A stretch of 64,000 bases of DNA from the NCBI GenBank assembly GCA_038277395.1, contig CM076193.1, forward strand, positions 147,177,813 to 147,241,812, given 5' to 3'. The position numbers and the translations under genes are program-made. Under the pieces are notes generated by a model, which worked only from the letters and a program-made list of their open reading frames with translations, made no database searches and was not told the DNA's origin. Shown in pieces: positions 45,701-54,828 of this stretch (its first letter is position 1; every line of letters starts with the position of its first letter). The stretch comes from Dryocosmus kuriphilus (Eukaryota > Arthropoda > Insecta > Hymenoptera > Cynipidae).

Positions 45701-47020
45701 AAAAAAATTTATATTTTTTTATTATAATGTATATAAAAATGGTCATGACACATTATCAACATATCTGCAGCTGATTTTGCAAAAAAAAAATGAATTTCGT
45801 GTAGCGAAAAATTACTATGCTCTGCATTTGTTAACTGATTTTGTTTAAACAATTAACAATTATCGTCTAAAATCAGTAATCGCACAAAAAAACTCTTAGC
45901 AAGATATTTATTGTCGATTCTGCTAAAAAAATTAGACCAATCCTTCTAAACATGACAAAATTATGCATTTTTTAACCAAATTTATTTAAACTATTAAAAA
46001 ATAAGCCTCGTGTTTTACAAGTCGTCTGTAAATATCTCTATGGACAGATTCTCACCTAAAAATACACATCTGACTAAAGAATTCACATTTGTTTAGTTAT
46101 TTGTTTAAAACAATTATAGAAAAAATTTTATATATCTAATACTGCTGGATATCCTTTTTGATAAGGTTTCCCACTAATTATGGGTACTTTTAAATAAATC
46201 GGATAAATTTATATAAAATGGTACCTTTAAACAAAATTTTAAAGATGCATTTTCATTGATTAATAAAAAACATTCAAATAACTTTTTTAAAAATGTGTCT
46301 CGACAACTTTGTTAGAAATTTTATAAGCTTTAATTTAAAGCAAAAACATCCGCATTGGTGCATAAGTTTTGGCCAAAAGTTAATTTGTCCACGGGCACAT
46401 TGACACGGTCAACAGTGGCCACTGTGGGGCCGATTCAATTTAAAAAAAAAAAGGAGGAAAACTTTCGGAATATTTCACATTTTTTTAAAAACTTTAGAGG
46501 ATTCTGGTCTATAACTTTAAGCAAATTAGTTTCGTTTTTTAATTTATAAACTTAAAATTCAGGCTCTATCAATTTTTTAAATTACATTCTGATAGAAAGG
46601 GTTCACAACCGTGAATTTTCTGATGGCGCCAGTGCGAAAACATCTCGGAATAATGTAACGAGAATAGTGTCATAAAATATGCATTTTGAACCGGGTCTTG
46701 AGACGATGTTGCTGAAACCTGAAAATAAAATGTTATCTCTTTTCACACGGCGGAACCCATTTGAAAAATCGGACGACAGAAACGACGTCATTCCAAAAAT
46801 TGACAAAGGTCATTGACAATTTTTAGAAATGGGTAGACCTAATATTAACTTCGGATGAAACCCCAGATTATTATATTGAAAGTGTTATGTATTATATGTA
46901 CAGAGTAAACAGACTCACGTTTTACATGAAAAAAGAAGCCTTGTATTTTATAAATTTACATTTACTTTCACCTGATGAAATCTAGAACTTTTAAAACAAC
47001 TTTTAGATATAACTGAATTC
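45701..47020. other. AT-rich spacer, no gene recognised
   Basis: AT-rich, with a slightly GC-richer part at 46,350-46,860 (TTGACACGGTCAACAGTGGC near 46,399). No reading frame with a recognisable domain. Probable intron or intergenic sequence. Confidence 0.4.
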
Positions 47021-47109
47021 CCTTTATTTTGGTCTTACGGTCCATGTAAACATAATATTGTCAATAATCTAGATTTTTAAAAATATGTCAATTTATTATT
47101 CCAACGTAT

Positions 47110-47142
47110 GTTTCGACCTATTTCTTGCAGGTCTTTATCAAG
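47110..47142 (-). ncRNA. Hammerhead-ribozyme-like core, PLE copy 4
   Basis: The minus strand reads CTTGATAAA, then a stem II candidate GACCT GCAAGAAAT AGGTC (perfect 5-bp stem), then GAAAC. The core differs from CTGATGA by A for G (TGATAA). It lies in the 3' part of the PLE, where such ribozymes are known. Confidence 0.55.
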
Positions 47143-47586
47143 GTACAAAATAACCTCAAATTTAACATTTTTTAATAAAATAATATAATACAATATCATT
47201 TTAAAATAAAATTTGTATGTTAATAAATACCTGTGGTTAAGTTCGTCAAATTATTTAAGACATTTCAACTTTTTAAAAAACATGTCATAGAATGTTTCAG
47301 TCATTGATTTTTATAGTTATATTTATTAAAAATCATTAAAACCTTAACATTTCACAAGGCTCCCAATATTCATCAATTACATTTTGATGATAAATTAGAT
47401 TGAACTAATCCAAGATGTTTTGATTCGGATGGACGAACATTTACTGACAGTATCTAAGTGTGAGGTTATATTTATATGAAATTGATTTTCAAAGTCGATG
47501 GTAGAGACCCCAATGAAAAATGCGCCAAATTAAATTAAATTTAAAATTGAAATGAATATTATTCATGTTTTGCTAATATAAATTTG

Positions 47587-47930
47587 TTATAAAAGAGTTT
47601 GATAAATTTTATTAATATTTAAAATTTCAGTTTTTAAATTAATGGAATTTTTAATAAATTTATTTATAAAAATAGATTCTAAAACTCTTCTTTTGTGAGT
47701 ATTTTTCTCATGAGCTAAAATTTGGATATTTTTAATTTCAAAATCAAAATAATGATTTAGTTGCCATGCATGTTTTGACAATCCAGTATTTTGATTTCCA
47801 AATTCACGAGTTTTTTTTTTTAAATACGAGTTTTTAGTCTTCTACTAGTTTCACCAATGTAAATTTTATTACAACATTTACAATTTATTTTATAAACTAT
47901 ACAAGAACAGTTTTCTTTATTGTCTTTGTC
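47587..47930 (-). pseudogene. PLE copy 4: GIY-YIG endonuclease domain
   Basis: Minus-strand frames read IVYKINCKCCNKIYIGETSR (rc about 47,840-47,900). A frame change in a long A/T run near 47,810-47,822 precedes the remainder: LSKHAWQLNHYFDFEIKNIQ and LESIFINKFIKNSINLKTEI, to a stop at 47,587. The Glu in LESIF and the YIG motif are present. The homopolymer frameshift means the domain is not translated as one piece unless that run is a sequence error. Confidence 0.75.
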
Positions 47931-48001
47931 TTTATTTTTGAAAATAGCGAATTTGTGAAGTGTATGGTTGTTTGCAAAATTAACATTTATATTGTATTTT
48001 T

Positions 48002-48229
48002 TTAATGCTCCTCTGAGACGTTCCGAAAGACCTTCAATATATGGTAAAGAGACTTAAGTTCCGATTTATTGTCATTTTTGTTGTAATTTATGTTTTTAAA
48101 TGAATTATTATAGATCTCATGTATTCTTTCCTTTATGATTTTATTTATTAATTGAATTGGGTAATCATTTTGTGGAAGAGTATTTTTTAATTGACTTAAA
48201 TTTTCTTTACGGAATTTTACATCACTCAA
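48002..48229 (-). pseudogene. PLE copy 4: post-RT segment
   Basis: Begins LSDVKFRKENLSQLKN (the PLE motif after the RT; compare LSDVKFRNKNLK in copy 1) and reads DYPIQLINKIIKERIHEIYN to a stop. It is separated from the RT frame by 13 bases and a frame change. Confidence 0.75.
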
Positions 48230-48242
48230 TTTTATACATCGG

Positions 48243-49031
48243 TCAGTAAGACCTTTTATGAGACCAACTTTTTGAGAAAATAAATGATGAGTTATAATTT
48301 AAATAACGTCCTGACCAGGAACTTTTCTTGTACCAATTAGTAATTAAATTTCCTTCAGGAGTTTTTATAAGTAATAAATCAAGATAAGGAATTGAATTGT
48401 TTTCTTCTTTTTCAAAAGTGAATTTAATTGAATTTTCTATATTATTGAAGGTATTTAGGAGCTCATCTATTTTTTCAGTAGGAACTATTGTAAGAATGTC
48501 ATCTACATACCTTTTGTAAAGAATAGGAGTGAAGGTGAAATTATTGAGAGCTCTTTTTTCTATGTCTTCCATTACTAAATTCGAAACAATAGGAGAAAGT
48601 GGTGAGCCCATAGGGCATCCTGTGATTTGTTTGTAAAATTTATTATTAAAAGAAAAAACTGTGTTATTTAATATTGTTCTAGTGGCAATTAAAAATTCAT
48701 TTTTGGAAATTTTTGTTAGATTACGGTTTAAGTTTAATTTTTCTTCAATACAATCCATTGCTAAATCTATTGGAATATTGTCATACATAGAGTGTGAATC
48801 CGGAACTTTAATGTTTTTAAGCTCTTTTTGTAATTCCCAACTATTCTTTACAAATGTATTTGTTTTTCCTGAGATTGGTTCTAAGCAATGAGATATGTAT
48901 TTTGCTAATTTATAAGTTGGAGAACCTATTGCAGAAACAATTAACCTCCATTTTAATTCTGATTTGTGGACTTTGGGAAGCGTATAGGCTTTTGATACAA
49001 TACTATTATGTGTTTTTAATTTGTATGCCAT
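48243..49031 (-). pseudogene. PLE copy 4 reverse transcriptase
   Basis: This is a 262-codon open stretch. It begins near motif 1 (YTLPKVHKSELKWRLIVSAI; LPKxHK is diagnostic for PLEs). After VPDSH it jumps directly to SMYDNIPIDLAMDCIEE, where relatives have about eight more residues including the catalytic Asp of motif A. An in-frame deletion seems to have removed that Asp. Motif B is GCPMGSPLSPIVSNLVMEDIE in form and motif C is YKRYVDDILTIVP (YVDD, rc about 48,498-48,509). The thumb region follows (EENNSIPYLDLLLIKT; NLITNWYKKSSWSGRYLNYN). Upstream and downstream parts are out of frame. Confidence 0.85.
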
Positions 49032-49190
49032 GCTTTCATTTATGAACCTTTTGTTCTCCCATCTGATTGCGATATCATTGCATTTTTTCTCTAGAGTAGG
49101 AACTAGACTAGTTTTTTTATTTTTGTATAAGATGTCATTTTTTAATAAATTTTCAATAGTTTCAATATAATCATTTCGATTTGTAGCAAC

Positions 49191-49780
49191 TCATATATTG
49201 CCTTTATCTGCTTTTACTATCATTAAGTTACTTTGTTTGATTTGAAATTTTTCAATAGATTCGTCAATTTTATTTATTTTTTTGAATTTATTAGCAGAAG
49301 TATGATGTGGAATTATTTGAGTTGTAACTTTTCTAATATTCAATTTCAATTCCTCATTTTCAACATTTCTGATGCAATTCTCAATGCTTGCTATGATGTT
49401 ATTTGTCGGCATTTTATTTACATTAAATGGAATACCATGTTTTTTTCCTAATGCTAGAATGTCAGCAATTTGATTTGGAATCTCTATGTTTGATAAGCTT
49501 TTAAAACATTTTTGTAGTCTAAAATCTGTGTTGATTACTTTTGAGTTTAAATTTATTTTTTTTAATAATTCAAATTTTTTAATGCAATTGTTTCTTTTTT
49601 TAAATTTTAATTTGTGAAGACTAAATTCTTGTGAGTTGAAAAAAGTTTTGATTGAAATGTCTTTTACAGTGTTTGAAATACGGAGTTTAAATGATTTGAA
49701 ACATGTTCTAGATCTTTTATATTTCTAATTACATTATTAATTTCATCATTTAACCACTTTTAAAAAAAATTAAATTAGTT
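49191..49780 (-). pseudogene. PLE copy 4: N-terminal spacer region
   Basis: The 73-codon piece 49,191-49,412 ends in NLMIVKADKGNI, which fits the PLE block just before motif 1 (IIKADKGN). Upstream, frames in rc 49,415-49,780 read IEIPNQIADILALGKKHGIP and WLNDEINNVIRNIKDLEH, both PLE-like. Several stops and frame changes separate them. Confidence 0.7.
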
Positions 49781-49830
49781 GAAAGAAGATATCAACACAT
49801 CCAGACAAAAAATTTAATGTTTAAAGTAAC

Positions 49831-49862
49831 GTTTCGTCACTCAGCTGAGAGACCTCATCAGA
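49831..49862 (-). ncRNA. Hammerhead-ribozyme-like core, left arm
   Basis: The minus strand has the exact core CTGATGA, stem II GTCTCTC AGCT GAGTGAC (six of seven pairs) and GAAAC. Of the six candidates this has the best core and stem II. A stem III/cleavage triplet was not fixed with confidence. Confidence 0.6.
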
Positions 49863-51331
49863 CAGTAAATGAGTTAAAATCTAAAGAAAATACAAAATTC
49901 ACCTTAGAAGTAAGAATATACATCAGAAATCAGAAGTAAAAAGATGGTACAGGTAAAACTTACCAAAAATACGTTGAGTTTAAATTTTTTGGAGTCATGT
50001 TGTCAGAGAAGGTTTGGAACAGATTTTGTAATTTTTTGTTTGAGAGTAAAAAGGTAAAAAAGATAAAAAATTCCAAAAATGTCATTACTCAAATGTATCT
50101 AAAAAATGATAAAAACGGAGAAGAATAAGTAAAAATGTAGAAAGTTTGAAAAAAATTTTATTCTAGGTTAGGATAGTTTTAAGTAAGTAAGAATTAAGAT
50201 AGTTACCTTGTAAGAGAAAAAATGGATGTTAATAAAATCAAAAGGCCCATAATGGCCAATTTGAATTAGTTTAAATAAGCATTGTGAATAATAATAAAAC
50301 TTTAAAATGTGAAAGTTGGAAGTGAGTTTTCTGAGTACATTGCTATGATGAGGTGGTTTGAATACTAACAATATGGAGTAGATTCATAAAGTTTAAAGGT
50401 TATAAGTGGGAGAAAAAGCGGCAAATTTGAAAAAGATATGATAAGGAAACAAAATATGGAATTTAGAAATTTGGACAAAAATAAAAAATTTAAGGTATTT
50501 AATATTGAGTTATATGCAGAATTGTAAAATTGAAGGTCGGTAATTTTATTTAAAGCACTATTACTATTAGATCCTACATAAAGAACAAAATTTTTATAAA
50601 CGTTTGTTTGCTGAAATGATTTATATAAAGAGAAGGGGTAATAGTGCTTTAAATAAAATTACCGACCTTCAATTTTACAATTCTGCATATAACTCAATAT
50701 TAAATACCTTAAATTTTTGATTTTTGTCCAAATTTCTAAATTCCATATTTTGTTCCCTTATCATATCTTTTTCAAATTTGCCGCTTTTTCTCCCACTTAT
50801 AACCTTTAAACTTTATGAATCTACTCCATATTGTCAGTACTCAAACCACCTCATCATGGCAATGTACTCAGAAAACTCACTTCCAACTTTCACATTTTAA
50901 AGTTTTATTATTATTCACAATGCTTATTTAAACTAATTCAAATTGGCCATTATGGGCCTCTTGATTTTATTACCATCCATTTTTTCTCTTACAAGGTAAC
51001 TATCTTAATTCTTACTTACTTAAAACTATCCTAACCTAGAATAAAATTTGTTTCAAACTTTCTACATTTTTACTTATTCTTCTCCGTTTTTATCATTTTT
51101 TAGATACATTTGAGTAATGACATTTTTGGAATTTTTTACCTTTTTACTCTCAAACAAAAAATTACAAAATCTGTTCCAAACCTTCTCTGACAACATGACT
51201 CCAAAAAATTTAAACTCAACGTATTTTTGGTAAGTTTTACCTGTACAATCTTTTTACTTCTGATTTCTGATGTATATTCTTACTTCTAAGGTGAATTTTG
51301 TATTTCCTTTAGATTTTAACTTATTTACTGT

Positions 51332-51362
51332 CTGATGAGGTATCTCAGCTGAGTGATGAAAC
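51332..51362 (+). ncRNA. Hammerhead-ribozyme-like core, right arm
   Basis: Same core as the left arm (CTGATGA ... GAAAC), but stem II is weakened by two changes (GTATCTC with GAGTGAT). It is the mirror copy of the left-arm motif. Confidence 0.5.
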
Positions 51363-51474
51363 GTTACTTTAAACATTAAATTTTTTGTCTGGATGTGTTG
51401 ATATCTTCTTTCTACTATTTCTATTCCCGGACGTTAAATCGATAATGAGGACTCAAAATCTCTCCTCGATTACA

Positions 51475-51720
51475 TCACTTTAATTTAGTTTTTTCAAATT
51501 TTGTAATTAATCTATAGTTTAACTTATGTAAATTACATTTGTTCGTTATATGTTGAATGTGTCGTGGGATTAAGGCTTCCTTTCTACATTTAATTAAAAA
51601 AGTGCGTTGTTCCTTTAAATTTACTAAATTTCTATTAATACATATCCAGTTTCCTATAAGTTGTTTCGGAGCATCGCCATATCTTAATTTTATGTAATTT
51701 AAATAACCCATGATCTCCTA
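51475..51720 (-). pseudogene. PLE copy 4: N-terminal end of the ORF
   Basis: The minus strand starts MGYLNYIKLRYGDAPKQLIG and contains FLIKCRKEALIPRHIQHITN. That block (a phenylalanine-lysine-cysteine-rich helix followed by IPRxI) resembles the N-terminal region of PLE proteins. The frame ends at KTKLK just before the inverted repeat. The start Met is plausible but not proven. Confidence 0.6.
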
Positions 51721-51740
51721 GACGTGACAGACCTTTCTTA

Positions 51741-51897
51741 AACTTCAATGTTACAGCGATTGGAGTATTTCAGTGCTGTGAGAATTTTCTTCGACCGTTG
51801 CAATCAATATTGATATAACTGAATCAATATTGATTGCAACGGTCGAAGAAAGTTCTCACAACATTGAAATACTCCAATCGCTGTAACATTGAAACTT
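51741..51897. repeat. Hairpin: 74-bp near-perfect inverted repeat, 8-base loop
   Basis: Arms 51,741-51,814 and 51,823-51,897 pair almost completely (TTACAGCGATTGGAGTATTT with AAATACTCCAATCGCTGTAA; CAATCAATATTGAT with ATCAATATTGATTG) and are separated by ATAACTGA. It lies immediately upstream of the N-terminus of PLE copy 4 on that element's strand. It could be a small MITE, a terminal structure of the PLE, or the product of an inverted duplication. Confidence 0.85.
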
Positions 51898-51984
51898 TTA
51901 AATAACTAATATGCAATTTTTATTCACCACTTGTGCAACTTTGAGAATTTTTGTATACGCCATTCTTTTTTTCCATAGGCAGCC

Positions 51985-52036
51985 ACTCAATATAATAATA
52001 ACAATAATAATAATTATTATTATCATTATTATTATG
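51985..52036. repeat. (AAT/ATT)n microsatellite at the LINE 3' end
   Basis: AATAATAATAACAATAATAA followed by TTATTATTATCATTATTATT. It lies directly beyond the 3' end of the minus-strand LINE, where LINEs of this kind often end in a short simple repeat. Confidence 0.8.
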
Positions 52037-52118
52037 ATGGTGTAGCTTTGCGAACTCGGAAGTTCATTGCCTCAGCTACCCAGAACCGCCACGCATCTCT
52101 ATCCTGTGCATCTTCCAT

Positions 52119-52406
52119 TCAGGTTAAATAATCATGTCCTAGCTCTTTTAGATCATCCCTTACGTTTTTCTCCCATCTGTTTCTCGGTCTGCCTAGAGGT
52201 CTCTTAATAATCGGTTTCCCTCTCAAAACTTGCGCCACTGTTCTTTCGTTGCCCATTCTTGCAACATGTCCCGCCCAGCTTAATTTGCGCGCTTTCATTA
52301 CTCTATTAATATCTACTGACCCGTAGAGTGCATGCAACTCATCATTATGAATTTTTCTCCATTCACTAATCTCTTCGTCCCTTTTGGGACCATAGGTTTT
52401 TCGAAG
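52119..52406 (-). pseudogene. LINE C-terminal region
   Basis: The minus strand reads LRKTYGPKRDEEISEWRKIH and continues to HALYGSVDINRVMKARKLSW, AGHVARMGNERTVAQVLRGK and RPLGRPRNRWEKNV, ending with a stop at 52,119. The W-A-G-H-V-x-R-M and RPxGRPRxRW blocks are typical of the C-terminus of many insect LINE polymerases. The segment is open throughout. It follows on from YGCETWALTKGEENRF (rc about 54,829-54,900), beyond the Tigger. Confidence 0.88.
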
Positions 52407-52897
52407 TACAGTGGAACCTCGATAACTCGAACGCCGATATCTCGAATTTTTGATATCTCGAAGAAATTTCTAGGCCCCGGCATTTCAATATAGTATTTGT
52501 GTGTTAAATTTTTTTGATGACTCGAATTTCGATAATTCGAATTTCTCGATAAGTCGAAGTCATTAGCTGGCCCATGACCACTTGATGGTCTCGATAACTC
52601 GAATTTTTCAGTAAGTTGAAGAAACTTCTAGGCCCCGGCATTTCAATACAGGATGTCTTTGTTAAATTTTCCCGGTAGTTCAAATTTCTCGATAAGCCGA
52701 AGTCCTATGGTCCATGGCTCCCTGTGGCTACTTAATGAATGGCGCCGGCTGATGGCTCGGTGACTCGAATTCTTCGGTAAGCATAATTAAGCGATTGTGA
52801 TTGTCTAGCTGAATGTTTTTCAAGGTGCATAAATATGGCATACAGAAACAGTTTACCCTCGAGTTTACTTTGTGCTTGTATCAAGTCAAGGCCTAAC

Positions 52898-54448
52898 ATG
52901 GAGAAGAAACGTTCTTTAAAATCTCTAAGTATCGGCGATAAAATTAAAATTATTGACGACGAAGTTAAAAGAGGAGTGAAACGCAAGAAAGACATCGCAA
53001 GTGAATTCGGTATTCCTGCGAGTACTTTATCAACAATATTGAAGGATCAGGACAAAATTTTGATGGCTGTGGAAGAAGCACCTTGCTTGACACAACGAAA
53101 AAGGCTTAAAGCATCAAGTTTCCCAGAACTTGAGCAAGCTATGATGGAGTGGATGAAGCGGGTGAGAGATTTCAATTTACCCGTGTCAGGACCATTAATC
53201 CAAGAAAAAGCTGCAGAGTTCGCGAAGGAGTTAGGCGTGAAATTTCAATCTAGCACTGGTTGGCTGGAAAATTTTAAATCCAGGAACGGAATTGTCGCAA
53301 AAATAATATCAGGTGAGAGTGCCGCAGTTCCTGAAGTTGACTGTGAAAATTACCGAAAAAATGTACTACCGAGTCTGCTGGAAGAATACGACCCTGAAGA
53401 TATTTTCAACGTGGATGAATTCGGTATTTTTTTAAAATGTTCACCAGACAGAACTTCAACATTTAAAGGGGATTCTTGTCACGGAGGGAAAAAGAGTAAA
53501 GAACGTGTGACAGTCATGGTAGGAGCTAACTTGACTGGAACAGAAAAACTGAAACTCGTCGTGATTGGAAAATCTAAAAAACCAAGATTTTTCAAGAAAA
53601 GAAAAGTGGAATCGTTACCAGTTACATACGTGAATAATAAAAAAGCGTGGATGACTTCCGCATTCTATGAATCTTGAATTTTCGACTTAGATAAAAAGTT
53701 TTCCAATCAGAAGAGGAAAGTGCTTCTCTTTGTCGATAATTGCCCTGCGCATCCTAAGATCCTTACGCGTGAACTGAGAGCAATCCGGGTTGTCTTTCTG
53801 CCGCCGAACATGACACCAAAACTGCAGCCAATGGACCAAAGGGTTATAAAAAACATCAAGCATCATTATCGGAGAAGTATGATGCGAAGAAATTTGCGAA
53901 AATTGGAATCACTACAAGATATAGACGATATCAATCTCCTGGACTCTATTGAAATGCTGCATACGTCCTGGGGAGCAGTCACACAGTCTACAATTGCAAA
54001 CTGTTTCCGCAAAGCAGGCTTCACAAAAAAAATTCCAGAACAGATGGAGGAAGAACCAGTCGAAGAGGAAAACCCATCAGAGTGGGTTCTATACCAGCAG
54101 CTTTTACCTAAAACTCGTAGGATTAGATTCCAAGACTTCATCGAGGTGGACTTTAATGTTATAACAACACATTATCCTACTGATGGTAATATCTTCAAAG
54201 CGACGTTTCTAGAAGAGTCAAACGAGTCAAGTGAAGAAGAGTGGGAGAGTGATGACGATATGGGATTGCCTACAACTACTCTTGCCCAGGCACTAGATGG
54301 TCTAGAAATATTTCGTAAATATATTCGAGAACAACCCGAAATTCCAGACGAGATTTTTCCCGCGCTTAACGTGCTTGTAAATCATACGGACAGCTCCTCA
54401 TCCAAAAATGAAAAGCAAACAAAACTGACCGATTTTTTTAATAAGTAG
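52898..54448 (+). pseudogene. Tigger/pogo transposase with one internal TGA
   Basis: DDE/D transposase of the pogo group. I choose ATG 52,898 (MEKKRSLKSLSIGDKIKIID), since the family starts just before this helix-turn-helix. Domains: N-terminal HTH (KKDIASEFGIPASTLSTILK), CENP-B-type HTH (GPLIQEKAAEFAKELG to WLENFKSRNGI), then the catalytic core with Asp in FNVDEFGIF, Asp in LLFVDNCPAH and Asp in KLQPMDQRVIKN. An acidic tail follows, ending in QTKLTDFFNK. A single TGA at 53,675-53,677 interrupts the frame after AFYES, where relatives carry Trp; the same frame continues to TAG at 54,446. About 516 codons in all, near the family size. The copy is nearly intact and therefore fairly young, but inactive as read. 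Confidence 0.93.
54416..54439 (+). other. PIP-box-like motif at the transposase C-terminus
   Basis: Q-T-K-L-T-D-F-F fits the PCNA-interacting consensus Q-x-x-(I/L/M)-x-x-(F/Y)-(F/Y). A C-terminal PCNA-binding motif has been described for the Drosophila pogo transposase, so conservation here is in line with the family. Interaction is inferred, not shown. Confidence 0.65.
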
Positions 54449-54828
54449 TGTCAGGAATGACGAGGAATTAAACCAACTTCTTTCTGGTATAATCATCGCC
54501 CAGGGTGGACTTCTGCCTAACATCCAGGCTGTTTTCTTGTCTAAGAAAACCGAAAAAAGACTTAAATATAAGATTCTTTTGCTACTTACACAATCGGCTC
54601 TTTTCAGAGCCAACAAATATTTTAACGAAGGAATGGTGTTTGGTTCTGGTACATGATTCAGACTTATGTGGTTTCATCTCATTTTGAATCAACATTCTTA
54701 GGTGAGAGATGTATATGTATAACTTCAAATTTTTTCAAAAATCTTGAAATTTCGTTAACTCGAATTTTCGATAACTCGAAGTTTGTTTGTGACACCTTAC
54801 CACTTCGAGATATCGAGGTTCCACTGTA

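Larger units (their letters stand above)
49786..51412. mobile_element. Inverted repeat with ~780-bp arms inside PLE copy 4, a hammerhead-like core in each arm
   Basis: Left arm 49,786-50,571 and right arm 50,638-51,412 are near-identical complements: GATATCAACACATCCAGAC on the left end, GTCTGGATGTGTTGATATC on the right end. A 66-base loop is marked by AAAGCACTATTAC and GTAATAGTGCTTT. Two equivalent 67-codon open frames in the arms are by-products. Each arm has CTGATGAGG...GAAAC near its outer end, so the arms look like terminal repeats of another PLE in inverted arrangement, with no protein part left. It separates the PLE copy 4 N-terminal pieces (TKFEKTKLK at 51,475 and WLNDEINN near 49,750). 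Confidence 0.85.
47021..51720 (-). mobile_element. Penelope-like element (copy 4), nearly full length but broken
   Basis: On the minus strand the pieces run in PLE order: N-terminal region (51,711-51,475), an inserted inverted repeat (49,786-51,412), N-terminal spacer (49,780-49,190), reverse transcriptase (49,031-48,243), post-RT (48,229-48,002), GIY-YIG (about 47,920-47,587), then 3' sequence with a hammerhead-like core (47,142-47,110). The end is near 47,020, where GGACCGTAAGACCAAAATAA resembles the 3' end of copy 3 (GATCGTAAGACCGAAATAA). Frameshifts separate most pieces. This is the fullest PLE in the window. Confidence 0.82.
52409..54826 (+). mobile_element. pogo/Tigger-type DNA transposon, 2,418 bp
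   Basis: The left end CAGTGGAACCTCGATAACTC is the inverse of the right end ATATCGAGGTTCCACTG. TA flanks both (52,407-52,408 and 54,827-54,828). Subterminal DNA is full of CTCGAATTT/CGATAACTCGA motifs. A direct duplication near the left end (TTCTAGGCCCCGGCATTTCA at about 52,468 and 52,626, 158 bases apart) may be a transposase-binding region. Length, ends and TA target are those of full-length Tigger/pogo elements. Confidence 0.95.

Noticed and set aside
50168..51034. Two matching 67-codon open frames as a conserved small gene
   Set aside because: They are the same sequence in the two arms of the inverted repeat, so their likeness reflects the repeat and not selection on a protein.
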